From assembly GCA_020832235.1 (NCBI GenBank), contig JAFIEZ010000006.1:233077-297076 (forward strand): a DNA stretch of 64,000 nucleotides. Direction: 5' to 3'. The position numbers and the translations under genes were made by a program. Source of the stretch: Bacteroidota bacterium. GTDB lineage: Bacteria > Bacteroidota > Rhodothermia > Balneolales > HLUCCA01. Under the pieces are notes generated by a model that was not told the origin of the DNA, searched no databases, and worked only from the letters and a program-made list of their open reading frames with translations. Below, piece by piece: positions 8,794 to 17,333 of this stretch. Every line of letters starts with the position of its first letter. Position 1 is the first letter of the stretch.

Positions 8794-11385
8794 ATGATAC
8801 GTTCACGCGGTTTAGCCACGACCCTTATTGCCATGGCAATGATGATGGTCTCTTATTCGTCAAATCTGGCCTATGCTCAGGCCAGCGCCTCCGTTCAATC
8901 TGCCGCCACCGTGCAGTCTGCCTCCTCTGTTCAGTCCCCCGCCGAGTTTCTGGGCTATGAACTGGGCGAGCGCTTCACGTTTCACCATCGGATGGTGGCC
9001 TATTTTGAGCATGTTGCCGCCAACAGCGACTACATCACCCTCGAGCATTACGGCATGAGTATTGAAGGTCGACCCATGATGGTGGCCTATGTTTCCACTC
9101 CTGCCAACCTCAACCGACTCGAAGACATCCGCGTGAATAATCTCCGCCGGGCCGGACTTGCCGAGGGATCGCCCGATGCCAACGACAAAACCGCCATTTT
9201 GTGGATGAGCTACAATATTCACGGGAACGAAGCGGCCAGTATTGAAGGTGCCATGCAGACCGTGTACGAGCTGGCAAATCCGGCCAACCGTGGTCCCAAG
9301 GCCTGGCTGGAAAACACGCTGGTGGTGATGGATCCGGCCCTGAATCCCGACGGCACCGATCGCTATGCTGTTTGGTTCAATCAGGTAGTGGGACGTCACT
9401 TCGATCCCCACCCGCTTTCGCGCGAGCACCGCGAGCCCTCGCCAAATGGTCGACTCAATCACTACCATTTCGACCTGAACCGTGACTGGGCCTGGCAGTC
9501 GCAGCACGAATCGCAGCTCCGCAACGCCATTTATCAGCGATGGTTGCCCCACGTACACGCCGACTTCCATGAAATGGGCGGATACCGGTACTTCTTTGCT
9601 CCCGCCGCCAATCCGTTTCATACCAGCATAACCGACTGGCAGAAAGAATTTCAGACAACGATTGGCGAGAATCATGCTACGCATTTCGACGCCGTTAACC
9701 ACCTGTACTTCACCGGCGAAATCTTCGACCTGTTTTATCCGAGCTATGGCGACACCTGGCCTACGTTTCAGGGCGCGATTGGCATGACCTACGAGCAGGG
9801 CGGCAGCTGGGGCGCAGGACTAGCCGTGACCACCCCTGAAGGCCACCTCCATACCCTTGAGCACCGTCTGGGCAACCAGCACCGTGCCGGGATGTCGACC
9901 GTAGAAGTCGTAGCCCGTCACCACGAGCGCGTAGCAGCCGAATTTCAGCGCTATTTCGAAACCTCGCGAACCAATCCCCAGACCACGTACAAGACCTATA
10001 TTCTGCGTCACGAAGGGAATCGCGATAACATCCGGGCGTTGCTCCAGCTCCTCGAAGACCACCAGATTCAGTTCGGCACGGCACCGGCCCGCCGCAACCT
10101 GAGGGCGTTCAACTACCAGACCGGAGCCACCGAGCAGATCAGCACCTCCGGCGAGGACATCATCATCAGCATGTATCAGCCGAAGTCGGTACTGGCCAAT
10201 GTACTGCTTGAACCCCGAACCACCATTGTGGATTCGCTGACCTACGATATCACGGCATGGTCGCTGCCTTACGTTTACGGCGTGACAGCCTTTGCCACCA
10301 CAGAGCGGTTGAATCCGCAAGGCGATGCCATGGATGTGCTCAATATGATGCAGATTCAGGGTTTCCCGGATCCGGTGTATGCCTACATCTTCCCCTGGCA
10401 GAGCTTTGAAGATGCCCGTTTCCTGGCTCGTCTGCACAAAGAAGAGTTTCGGGTTCGCTTAACATCTGAGCCCATGCGCGTGGGATCCAGCGACGTACCC
10501 CGCGGGTCGATGGTGCTTACCCAGCATAATAACGATCATATTGAGGATTTCGACCAGAAGGTTCGCCGTTTGGCGGAGGAGTACGGTCGTTTGCCGATTG
10601 CTACCGGAACCGGATTGAATCCCGCGAGTATTGATGTGAGTTCGGAGAGTGTGGTGTTTGCCAAGCCTCCCCGGGTACTGACCTTCGCAGGCGACGGTGT
10701 TAACGGCATGAGTATGGGCGAAGTCTGGCACTTTTTCGACTGGCAGCTGGAGTATCCGTTGACGATTGTAGATATGAGTCGGGCCGGTGAGGTGAATTTC
10801 TTTGATTTTGATGTGATTGTGTTGCCGTCTGGTCGCTATAACGGGTTGTTTAGCGGGGCGACGGGTGACAGGATGGCGGATTGGTTGTCTCGTGGAGGAC
10901 GCCTTGTGGCCATGGAGGGTGTGGTGAGTCAGGTGGGGGCGTTGCGCGGGGTGGATGCGCCCGTGGCGAAGTCCGGCAGCGATGATGAGGCTGTGACCCC
11001 CATGGAAGACCGCCTCCGTGTATTTGGCGAGCGCCGTCGCGAGGCGATGAGCGGTTCGCTGGCAGGAGGTATATTCCGTACCCACATCGATGTGACCCAT
11101 CCCCTGGGCTTCGGTATGCCCGAGACCTACTTCTCGCTGAAGCGCCGAACCGATGCGTTTGAGTACCTGAACCGAGGCTGGAATGTAGGACATATTCCGG
11201 CGGATGGATTCACGAGCGGGTTTGTGGGCTATCGCGTGAAACCTGTGGTGGAAGAGTCGCTCAACTTCGGGGTGATCAATGTGGGTCGCGGACAGGTGAT
11301 TCTGATGGTTGACAATCCGTTGTTCCGGGGATTCTGGTACAGCGGCAGGTTGCTGTTCAGTAACGCCGTGCTGCAGAATATGTAG
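8794..11385 (+). CDS. Secreted M14-family zinc carboxypeptidase
   Basis: An 863-residue exported peptidase. A signal peptide (residues 1-29) is followed by a short low-complexity stretch 'ASASVQSAATVQSASSVQS'. The M14 domain begins near residue 55. The zinc ligands are visible as 'HGNEAAS' (H143, E146) and a later His in 'VHADFHEMGG'. 'HFDLNRDW' supplies the substrate-binding Asn-Arg, and Glu in 'GMTYEQGG' is the likely catalytic acid. The C-terminal ~350 residues contain a glutamine-amidotransferase-like fold region ('FDFDVIVLPSG'), as in other large Bacteroidota M14 proteins. Likely role is periplasmic or extracellular peptide trimming. No type IX signal is seen. Confidence 0.9.
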   Translation: MIRSRGLATTLIAMAMMMVSYSSNLAYAQASASVQSAATVQSASSVQSPAEFLGYELGERFTFHHRMVAYFEHVAANSDYITLEHYGMSIEGRPMMVAYVSTPANLNRLEDIRVNNLRRAGLAEGSPDANDKTAILWMSYNIHGNEAASIEGAMQTVYELANPANRGPKAWLENTLVVMDPALNPDGTDRYAVWFNQVVGRHFDPHPLSREHREPSPNGRLNHYHFDLNRDWAWQSQHESQLRNAIYQRWLPHVHADFHEMGGYRYFFAPAANPFHTSITDWQKEFQTTIGENHATHFDAVNHLYFTGEIFDLFYPSYGDTWPTFQGAIGMTYEQGGSWGAGLAVTTPEGHLHTLEHRLGNQHRAGMSTVEVVARHHERVAAEFQRYFETSRTNPQTTYKTYILRHEGNRDNIRALLQLLEDHQIQFGTAPARRNLRAFNYQTGATEQISTSGEDIIISMYQPKSVLANVLLEPRTTIVDSLTYDITAWSLPYVYGVTAFATTERLNPQGDAMDVLNMMQIQGFPDPVYAYIFPWQSFEDARFLARLHKEEFRVRLTSEPMRVGSSDVPRGSMVLTQHNNDHIEDFDQKVRRLAEEYGRLPIATGTGLNPASIDVSSESVVFAKPPRVLTFAGDGVNGMSMGEVWHFFDWQLEYPLTIVDMSRAGEVNFFDFDVIVLPSGRYNGLFSGATGDRMADWLSRGGRLVAMEGVVSQVGALRGVDAPVAKSGSDDEAVTPMEDRLRVFGERRREAMSGSLAGGIFRTHIDVTHPLGFGMPETYFSLKRRTDAFEYLNRGWNVGHIPADGFTSGFVGYRVKPVVEESLNFGVINVGRGQVILMVDNPLFRGFWYSGRLLFSNAVLQNM

Positions 11386-11396
11386 AATGTAGCGTA

Positions 11397-11429
11397 TGCC
11401 GGGTACTGGCAAGTTGCTACTACCCGGCA
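11397..11429 (+). terminator. Hairpin after the M14 gene
   Basis: TGCCGGGTA and TACCCGGCA form a 9-bp perfect stem with a 15-nt loop, 12 bp after the M14 stop codon. The T-tract downstream is weak (ATTTTATGG), so termination is plausible but not certain. Confidence 0.45.
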
Positions 11430-11526
11430 GCAATTCGCCATTTTATGGTAGGTGGCCCCAAAAAGCTAAACTATTCTTGTGCCAAGCGGACTACTACACA
11501 CTCGTACGGTCTTCAAACCACCGAGA

Positions 11527-12753
11527 TCAATACAGAAAACCCAGAAGCCACAGTGGGATGACATTACCATAACCATGTTCAATGCCATCACGAATAACTA
11601 AACTATGATCCACTTCCGACAACTGTTTCCCTGATTTGCCTGCACCGCCCACCTCCACCGTCCAGTGTTCGTTTACAAGGACATCCCCAGCTTTAGGATA
11701 TCGTAACTGGAGGCCTGCACCGGCAAGTTGAGAAATTGCCCAGGTTTCCCGGAGGTTACCGGTGTCGGGATTCCCCTCTCCAAGCAGATGGATGAGGTTG
11801 GTGTTGTGGAGGTAGAGCTTATCGGGTTTATTCAGGAAGCTCAGGCCTCGGGTATTGGCGTGCAACGAGCGCAGTAGTTGTGCCCGTTCAAGAATGTGCA
11901 ACAATTCCAGTAGTCTTGACCGACTAACATCCAACATTCGGGCCAGTTTGGCGATGTTGGGTGTAAATGGAACCGATTTCGAAATTACACTGAGTAGTTT
12001 TTTGAGCTGCATTCTTGTTGACAGGGTTACAGGTATAACGTCAGGCAGATCATAATCGATGAGAAGGTTGATGAGTTGATTAAGTCGCCGGGGGTAGTCA
12101 AGCTCACCCTCCATGAAAAAAGGATAGGCACCGATTTGGTGATACTCTTTAAGCTTTGCAAGTGGATACGATATATGGGCAACCAGATCATGGCTCAGTG
12201 AGGCGTGTTGAACGATGAGGTCATCCCATGATATGGGCGATAGATTTAAACCGTATTTGAGGTTTAAAAATTCACGTAGTGAAAGTTCGTGTAATTGATA
12301 ATTCAAAACCCTTCTACCCAGATCGGGTAGCGCATCTTGTAGAGCGAGCATGGATGACCCAGACAGAACAATGTTAAGATCGGGGTTGAAATCGTATATG
12401 TTTTTAACAGCTTGTTGCCAGTCAGGGTATTTGTGAACTTCATCGATAAATAGGGATTTACCGCCGAATCTGACAAAATTCGTGGCCGTTTCTATGAGGG
12501 AATGCTCTCTGAAATATAGGTCGTCAAGGCTGACATACAAGGATTGATCGACCGGCAAGGAGGCATGTACTATGCGTTGGAGCATTAAGGTTGATTTACC
12601 CGTTCCACGGGCGCCTTGAATGCTGATTGCCCGGGCCTCCCAGTTCACGCTATTGTATAAACCCCGGATAAACTCCGTGTTGACGGTTGTTAAAAGACGT
12701 CGGTATTTGTCGACCAATTCATCCATATCGTAGTAGTGTTTGTTCGGGTGCAC
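11527..12753 (-). CDS. AAA ATPase with DUF4143-type C-terminus
   Basis: A 408-residue ATPase. Walker A is 'GARGTGKST' and Walker B 'KSLFIDEVHKYPDW', with a sensor-like 'VLSGSSM'. The C-terminal half has a winged-helix segment ('IAKLARMLDVSRSRLLELLH') followed by a nuclease-fold-like DUF4143 region. Such proteins are widespread singletons in Bacteroidota; their role is unknown, and mobile-element or toxin-like functions have been suggested. A palindrome upstream may be its operator. It overlaps no neighbour. Confidence 0.8.
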   Translation of the reverse strand: MHPNKHYYDMDELVDKYRRLLTTVNTEFIRGLYNSVNWEARAISIQGARGTGKSTLMLQRIVHASLPVDQSLYVSLDDLYFREHSLIETATNFVRFGGKSLFIDEVHKYPDWQQAVKNIYDFNPDLNIVLSGSSMLALQDALPDLGRRVLNYQLHELSLREFLNLKYGLNLSPISWDDLIVQHASLSHDLVAHISYPLAKLKEYHQIGAYPFFMEGELDYPRRLNQLINLLIDYDLPDVIPVTLSTRMQLKKLLSVISKSVPFTPNIAKLARMLDVSRSRLLELLHILERAQLLRSLHANTRGLSFLNKPDKLYLHNTNLIHLLGEGNPDTGNLRETWAISQLAGAGLQLRYPKAGDVLVNEHWTVEVGGAGKSGKQLSEVDHSLVIRDGIEHGYGNVIPLWLLGFLY

Positions 12754-12824
12754 ACATTTGAGGGAGCTGCTTTCGTGAAATCTGAATGGTTTCAGTCAAC
12801 GATGCAGGGTGTTGATTAAGATGT

Positions 12825-12840
12825 GTATTATATATAATAC
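12825..12840. promoter_or_regulatory. 16-bp perfect AT palindrome
   Basis: GTATTATATATAATAC is fully self-complementary and lies 72 bp upstream of the ATPase start. A related sequence (GTACTATATAAAATACG) follows at ~12857. It is an operator candidate. The ORF 12847-13194 across this gap looks non-coding. Confidence 0.45.
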
Positions 12841-13023
12841 GATTATTTGAATAAAGTGTACTATATAAAATACGAATTACGCATTAATATGTACTATGTA
12901 GAAAACGATAGGGTATGTATCAGGTCGCCTGGCAAATGGCGTTTGCTACGCTCGTTCGTTATGGCGTTGGTTATCCGCGAGCTTCGTAGTAGTGTTCACC
13001 GTAAGCAGACGTACTGGCCTTGG

Positions 13024-14595
13024 CTACGCTTGTTCTTTGTTAGCAAGCGCAATGGCATTCGCTATCCGCTCCCCGTCCAGCGCGGCCGAAACGATGCCCC
13101 CGGCGTAGCCCGCGCCCTCTCCGCAAGGATACAGTCCGCTAATCTGCACATGCTGCAGGCTCTCGGGGTCACGCGGAATCCGCACCGGCGATGAAGTCCG
13201 CGATTCCGGCGCATGAACCACGCCTTCATTCGACACAAATCCCTTCATCGACTTCCCGAACTGCCGGAATCCGCCCTGCAACGCCCGATGGATGAAGTCC
13301 GGCAATACCTCGCCCAGCTCCACCGGCGTAATTCCCGGCGCATAGGAGGTTTTCGGCAACGATGTCGACACTTTCCCGTTCAGAAAATCACTAAGTCGCT
13401 GCGCCGGAGCCGTCTGCGTTTGGCCACCCATCTCCCAGGCCCGCTGCTCCACCGCCTTCTGAAAATACATCGCCGCCAGTGGACCATGCTGCGCATACGC
13501 CTTGAAATCCTCGGGACGCAGCTCCACAACAATACCCGAATTCGCCGTTGATCGTGCCCTCCTCGACGACGACCATCCGTTCGTCACCACCTCGCCCGGA
13601 CTCGTAGCACACGGGGCAATCACCCCGCCCGGACACATACAAAAACTGTACACGCCCCGTCCGCCCACCTGTTTCACAATGCTGTAAGCGGATGCCGGCA
13701 GGTACGGACCCCGCCCGCTAATGCCGCACGAGTACTGAATCTGGTCGATCAGCGCCTGAGGATGCTCCACCCGCACCCCGATGGCCAGGGGTTTCAGCTC
13801 GATGTGAATCTGCTGTCGATGCAGCTGTTCGAAGATGTCCCGCGCCGAATGTCCGGTCGCCAGAATCACCTGATTGCTCCGGTGGATGCCGCCATCCTGC
13901 ACGCGCACGCCCTTAATCGCGCTCCCTTCCACCAGAAACTCCGTCACTCTCGTGTTGAAATGCACCTCCCCGCCGTGGGCAAGAATACATTCGCGCATAT
14001 TCGCGATGATGCCGGGCAACTTGTTCGTGCCGATATGTGGATGCGCCTCCACCAGAATGTCGTTCACGGCCCCGAAACCCACCAGCAGCTCGAGAATGCG
14101 CTGCACATTACCCCGTTTGGTAGCCCGGGTGTACAGTTTCCCGTCGGAGTAGGTACCCGCGCCGCCCTCGCCGAAGCAGTAATTCGAGTCCTCGTTCACG
14201 ATGTGGTTCACGTTGATGGCTTTCAGGTCCTGAATGCGAGCCTTTACATCCTTGCCCCGCTCCAGAATCACGGGTTTGAGTCCGAGCTCGAGCACGCGCA
14301 ACGCCGCGAAGAGTCCGGCCGGACCGGCGCCGATAATGAGCACCTCCGGCTTGCCGGTAACGTTTGGGTAGTCGGGCAATTGAACCGATTGGGGCGCATA
14401 GGCTTCGTTCACATACACATCCACCTTCAGATTAACGCGCACCTGGCGGCCCCGGGCATCGATCGAGCGACGAAGCACCTCCACATGGGTGATTTCATCG
14501 GGCGGGATGTTGCCTTTGCGGGCCACGGCTTCGCGCAGCAGATCGGGTTCGCCGGCGGTTTCGGGAGATACTACAAGTTGGAGGGTTTCAGGCAT
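13024..14595 (-). CDS. FAD-dependent dehydrogenase, COG2509 type
   Basis: A flavoprotein of ~523 residues. The dinucleotide-binding motif 'VLIIGAGPAGLFAALR' lies near residue 95 and 'GEGGAGTYSDGKL' follows. 'VILATGHSARDIF' and the C-terminal 'YPCGEGAGYAGGIVSAALDG' complete the Rossmann/FAD fold. The N-terminal ~80 residues are the alpha/beta domain typical of this family. The ORF track starts 18 codons upstream; I prefer Met at 14595 because 'MPETLQLVV' begins the conserved part. The substrate of the family is unknown. Cytoplasmic. Confidence 0.85.
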   Translation of the reverse strand: MPETLQLVVSPETAGEPDLLREAVARKGNIPPDEITHVEVLRRSIDARGRQVRVNLKVDVYVNEAYAPQSVQLPDYPNVTGKPEVLIIGAGPAGLFAALRVLELGLKPVILERGKDVKARIQDLKAINVNHIVNEDSNYCFGEGGAGTYSDGKLYTRATKRGNVQRILELLVGFGAVNDILVEAHPHIGTNKLPGIIANMRECILAHGGEVHFNTRVTEFLVEGSAIKGVRVQDGGIHRSNQVILATGHSARDIFEQLHRQQIHIELKPLAIGVRVEHPQALIDQIQYSCGISGRGPYLPASAYSIVKQVGGRGVYSFCMCPGGVIAPCATSPGEVVTNGWSSSRRARSTANSGIVVELRPEDFKAYAQHGPLAAMYFQKAVEQRAWEMGGQTQTAPAQRLSDFLNGKVSTSLPKTSYAPGITPVELGEVLPDFIHRALQGGFRQFGKSMKGFVSNEGVVHAPESRTSSPVRIPRDPESLQHVQISGLYPCGEGAGYAGGIVSAALDGERIANAIALANKEQA

Positions 14596-14657
14596 GAAAA
14601 AAATGGTAATGCGCGGATGCAGACCCATGAACAAAAGCGCATGCGCCAACAGTCACC

Positions 14658-14685
14658 GGTAATCGGTAATCGGTAATCGGTAATC
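14658..14685. repeat. Heptamer repeat GGTAATC x4
   Basis: Four exact copies of GGTAATC in tandem, in the gap between the flavoprotein start and the FitA gene. It is similar in form to a second 7-bp x4 array at 41361. Confidence 0.9.
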
Positions 14686-14776
14686 AAATAGGTTCTAAAA
14701 TTACGACACTTTTCGCGTTAAGATGGAAAGAATTGAGAGATTGTCCATTGTGCATGATTCCAGGAAACGTTTTCAT

Positions 14777-14819
14777 CTATTCGTGATGTGCTATCATTGC
14801 AAGCAATGACATCGAATAG
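14777..14819. promoter_or_regulatory. Operator of the FitA-type antitoxin gene
   Basis: Two nested inverted repeats: an inner CATTGC-AA-GCAATG (14795-14808) and outer arms CTATTCG (14777-14783) and CGAATAG (14813-14819), with ATGT/ACAT also able to pair. It ends 27 bp before the FitA start. Ribbon-helix-helix antitoxins bind such paired inverted repeats to repress their own operon. Confidence 0.6.
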
Positions 14820-14846
14820 TAAATTGCAAAGAAAAGATGATAAACC

Positions 14847-15083
14847 ATGGCAAGTATTATGATTCGCAATCTGGATGAAGACGTAAAGCTTCGGCTTAAA
14901 GTTCAGGCTGCGCAAAATAACCGATCAATGGAAGAAGAGGTGCGCGTAATTCTCAGAAATTCTGTTCGCGCGAATCAGGAGCGAGTACCCAGTTTAGTGG
15001 ATATTGCCAGGGATGCCGTCGAGCCCTATGGCGGTTTTGAAATGAAACTCCCCAAACGCGACAACATCCGTTCGGCATTCTGA
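14847..15083 (+). CDS. FitA-like ribbon-helix-helix antitoxin
   Basis: A 78-residue protein. The N-terminal 'MASIMIRNLDEDVKLRLK' followed by 'NRSMEEEVRVILRNSV' is the Arc-type DNA-binding fold of FitA/VapB (plasmid stability StbC-like) antitoxins. The C-terminal tail would bind the toxin. It is followed after 10 bp by the toxin reading frame, which is broken, so the antitoxin now seems orphaned. A strong inverted-repeat operator lies upstream, suggesting autoregulation is still intact. Confidence 0.85.
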   Translation: MASIMIRNLDEDVKLRLKVQAAQNNRSMEEEVRVILRNSVRANQERVPSLVDIARDAVEPYGGFEMKLPKRDNIRSAF

Positions 15084-15093
15084 CAACTGGCCT

Positions 15094-15262
15094 ATGTATA
15101 TTCTCGATACCCATATTGTGTCGGAACTTGTCCGTCCAACACCCAATGGCTGATGCCCAGATTGCCGCTATTTGTCGTGAATACCGCTATACGCTGGTTA
15201 CACGGAACGTATCCGACTTGAGCCATTGCGAAATTGAGCTGGTTAATCCGTTCAGGTTATGA
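15094..15262 (+). pseudogene. FitB-like PIN-domain toxin, centre deleted
   Basis: The frame starting at 15094 reads 'MYILDTHIVSELVRPTPNG' then stops, which is the N-terminus of a PIN ribonuclease (first catalytic Asp in 'LDT'). A second frame from 15146 reads 'MADAQIAAICREYRYTLVTR' and ends in 'ELVNPFRL', the C-terminus of the same family. About 65-80 residues between them, including the acidic residues of the middle of the PIN fold, are missing. The gene cannot make an active toxin. Confidence 0.8.
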
Positions 15263-15344
15263 TTGATATAATATCGATTTACGAAAAGTGATGAATATTA
15301 GCGATATTGATTTGCAAGCAAAATCTAATCGCTTTGAATAAATA

Positions 15345-16886
15345 ATGGTAAAAAGTAATCACTTTGAAGAAATTGTAACCGTTTTCCGGAATTACAACCT
15401 GCCGGAAAACGATATGAAACTGGCCGGGTATAGTGCCTTGATCCACAGGTACGAGCTGGACGTTCCTTTACCAGACGTAATTGCTGCAATAAGTGATAAA
15501 CACAGAAATTATTCCGATGGCAAATGGCGTGTTTTCAAAACAGTACAACAGCCACCTCCGACACTGTTAGGTCAACTTACGTTTGCATTCAGGTACGAAG
15601 GGGTTGACCTGCTTATTCTTAAAAAACTTTTTGAGACGCTTCACAAAAGTGAAATTGAAAGTATAATTAAAGATCAGCCTACCGGTCGGTACAGTCGCAG
15701 AATTTGGTTTCTTTATGAGTGGTTATTGGATGAAGTGCTTGATACAGAAGACGCAGCGTCTGGAAATTATGTTGAAGCACTTGATCCGGATTTGCAATAC
15801 CCTGGACCCAAGCGCCGGTCACAACGTCATCGTGTATGGAACAATTTGCCCGGAAACAGAGATTTTTGTCCGCTGGTACGACGCACAGTCAAGCTGGAGG
15901 CCTTGCGTGGTGCTAACCTAAAAAAGGACATTGCTGAGACCATTGGCAACGTGCATCCCGACCTTCTGGCTCGAGCATCTTCATTTTTGTTGCTTAAAGA
16001 TTCCAAGGCATCCTACGCCATTGAAGGCGAAACACCACCAGAAAACCGTGTACAGCGCTGGGGTAACGCCATCGCTCAAGCCGGTCAAAAAGAGCTCAGT
16101 GAGCATGAACTGCTGCGATTACAGGAACTGGTTATTGAAGACCGTCGATTTGTTGAAATGGGGTGGCGAACACAAGGTGGGTTTGTGGGTGTTCACAACA
16201 GGGTTGATGGCAAGCCAATTCCCGACCACATATCGGCCAGGTGGCAGGATGTTCCACAGCTTGTTAATGGCCTGTTATTGGCTACAGAAACACTGATCAA
16301 CACCGAGTATGATGCCGTTCTAGCATCAGCTTGCATTGCCTTTGGCTTTGTATTCATCCATCCCTTTGAAGACGGTAATGGTCGAGTACACCGGTATCTG
16401 TTTCACCATGTACTGGCTCGCAAAGAATTTGCTCCGCCCGGACTGGTTTTTCCGGTTTCTGCCGTAATACTGGATCGAATCAACGACTATCGAAAGGTGC
16501 TGGAATCGTTTTCGAAACCTCGCCTCGATTTCATCCGATGGAAATCAACTCCCGACGGTAATGTTGACGTATTAAACGATACCATCGACATTTACCGTTA
16601 TTTTGATGCAACCACACAAGCGGAGTTTCTATATGAGTGCGTACAGGAAACGGTCCTTAAAACGCTACCTGATGAAGTACAATATTTACAGGCTCACGAT
16701 GAAATGAGGAGCTACCTGCAGCACCACTTTGATATGCCCGATAAGATGATGGAGAACCTGATTGGTTTTTTACGTCAGCATGGCGGAGAATTGTCGAAGC
16801 GGGCTTTAAACAAAGAGTTTAAAATGCTGACAGCTGATGAGGTGAGGCTACTTGAGCAGAAATATCAAGATATTTTTATGGTTTAA
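15345..16886 (+). CDS. Fic-family AMP-transferase (large, self-inhibited type)
   Basis: A 513-residue protein with an intact Fic motif 'HPFEDGNGRVHR', which transfers AMP (or another phosphate-containing group) to hydroxyl side chains of target proteins. Upstream, 'SYAIEG' matches the inhibitory (S/T)xxxE(G/N) helix, placing it in the class with an N-terminal inhibitory segment. The first ~110 residues and the C-terminal ~120 residues (winged-helix-like) flank the core. It follows the FitAB remnant but shares no overlap with it. Targets are unknown. Confidence 0.88.
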   Translation: MVKSNHFEEIVTVFRNYNLPENDMKLAGYSALIHRYELDVPLPDVIAAISDKHRNYSDGKWRVFKTVQQPPPTLLGQLTFAFRYEGVDLLILKKLFETLHKSEIESIIKDQPTGRYSRRIWFLYEWLLDEVLDTEDAASGNYVEALDPDLQYPGPKRRSQRHRVWNNLPGNRDFCPLVRRTVKLEALRGANLKKDIAETIGNVHPDLLARASSFLLLKDSKASYAIEGETPPENRVQRWGNAIAQAGQKELSEHELLRLQELVIEDRRFVEMGWRTQGGFVGVHNRVDGKPIPDHISARWQDVPQLVNGLLLATETLINTEYDAVLASACIAFGFVFIHPFEDGNGRVHRYLFHHVLARKEFAPPGLVFPVSAVILDRINDYRKVLESFSKPRLDFIRWKSTPDGNVDVLNDTIDIYRYFDATTQAEFLYECVQETVLKTLPDEVQYLQAHDEMRSYLQHHFDMPDKMMENLIGFLRQHGGELSKRALNKEFKMLTADEVRLLEQKYQDIFMV

Positions 16887-16906
16887 TAGATTTGCCTTTT
16901 TGGGAG

Positions 16907-17057
16907 TGGTTACCTGAAGCGCCTGTTGCTGATGACTGTATCAAGTGCCTATTTGGAGATGGCTGTCGCTAGCCCCAGTTATGGAGTAGCTGTCTGAAGC
17001 GTCTTTTGGGCAATGGCTATCTGGAACGCCAGTTCGTGAGTGCCTGCCGGCAAGCAC
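16907..17057. repeat. Degenerate 27-bp tandem repeat, about six copies
   Basis: Units start at 16907, 16933, 16960, 16987, 17014 and 17041, each beginning T(G/A)(G/A/C)(T/C)T with GAAGCGCC- or CAAGTGCC-like centres. Divergence between units is high. It lies between the Fic stop and the M24 fragment. Confidence 0.6.
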
Positions 17058-17333
17058 CTATCGGGGAATCAGGTAAAACTCCGTCCTGCGGCCATCGATA
17101 TACCACACTTTTTCGCCATCAAACAGGGCATTTTCCTCCAGCATGATGCGGATGCTTCGACCCCACTCCGGAATGTACACTTCCGCGTTCAATTCGATGG
17201 AGTGCGCGGTATTTGGATACAACGGATAATCCCCGGCTCCCGGCACACCTCCCTGAGCGTCCCAAAGTCCGATGGTGGTACCCGCCGCATGACCATGATA
17301 CCCAATCGGATGGGTATAAATTGTAGCCTCTAT
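17058..17333 (-). pseudogene. 3' fragment of an M24-family (Xaa-Pro) peptidase
   Basis: In one frame the minus strand reads 'ATIYTHPIGYHGHAAGTTIG' followed by 'GVPGAGDYPLYPNTAHSIEL' and ends 'RRTEFYLIPR'. This matches the C-terminal part of metallopeptidases related to Xaa-Pro aminopeptidase. The frame is closed upstream by a stop at 17334, right where the preceding lipoprotein gene ends. The N-terminal part and most metal ligands are gone. I infer a deletion or rearrangement that joined this tail to the end of the curli locus. Confidence 0.65.

Noticed and set aside
10459-11433. Minus-strand 324-aa ORF
   Set aside because: Antisense to the M14 peptidase; no recognisable domain.
12847-13194. 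Plus-strand 115-aa ORF between the ATPase and flavoprotein genes
   Set aside because: Its second half is antisense to the flavoprotein 3' end and the first half has no recognisable domain.
13762-14676. Plus-strand 304-aa ORF
   Set aside because: Antisense to the COG2509 flavoprotein, histidine-rich composition typical of a reverse-strand shadow.
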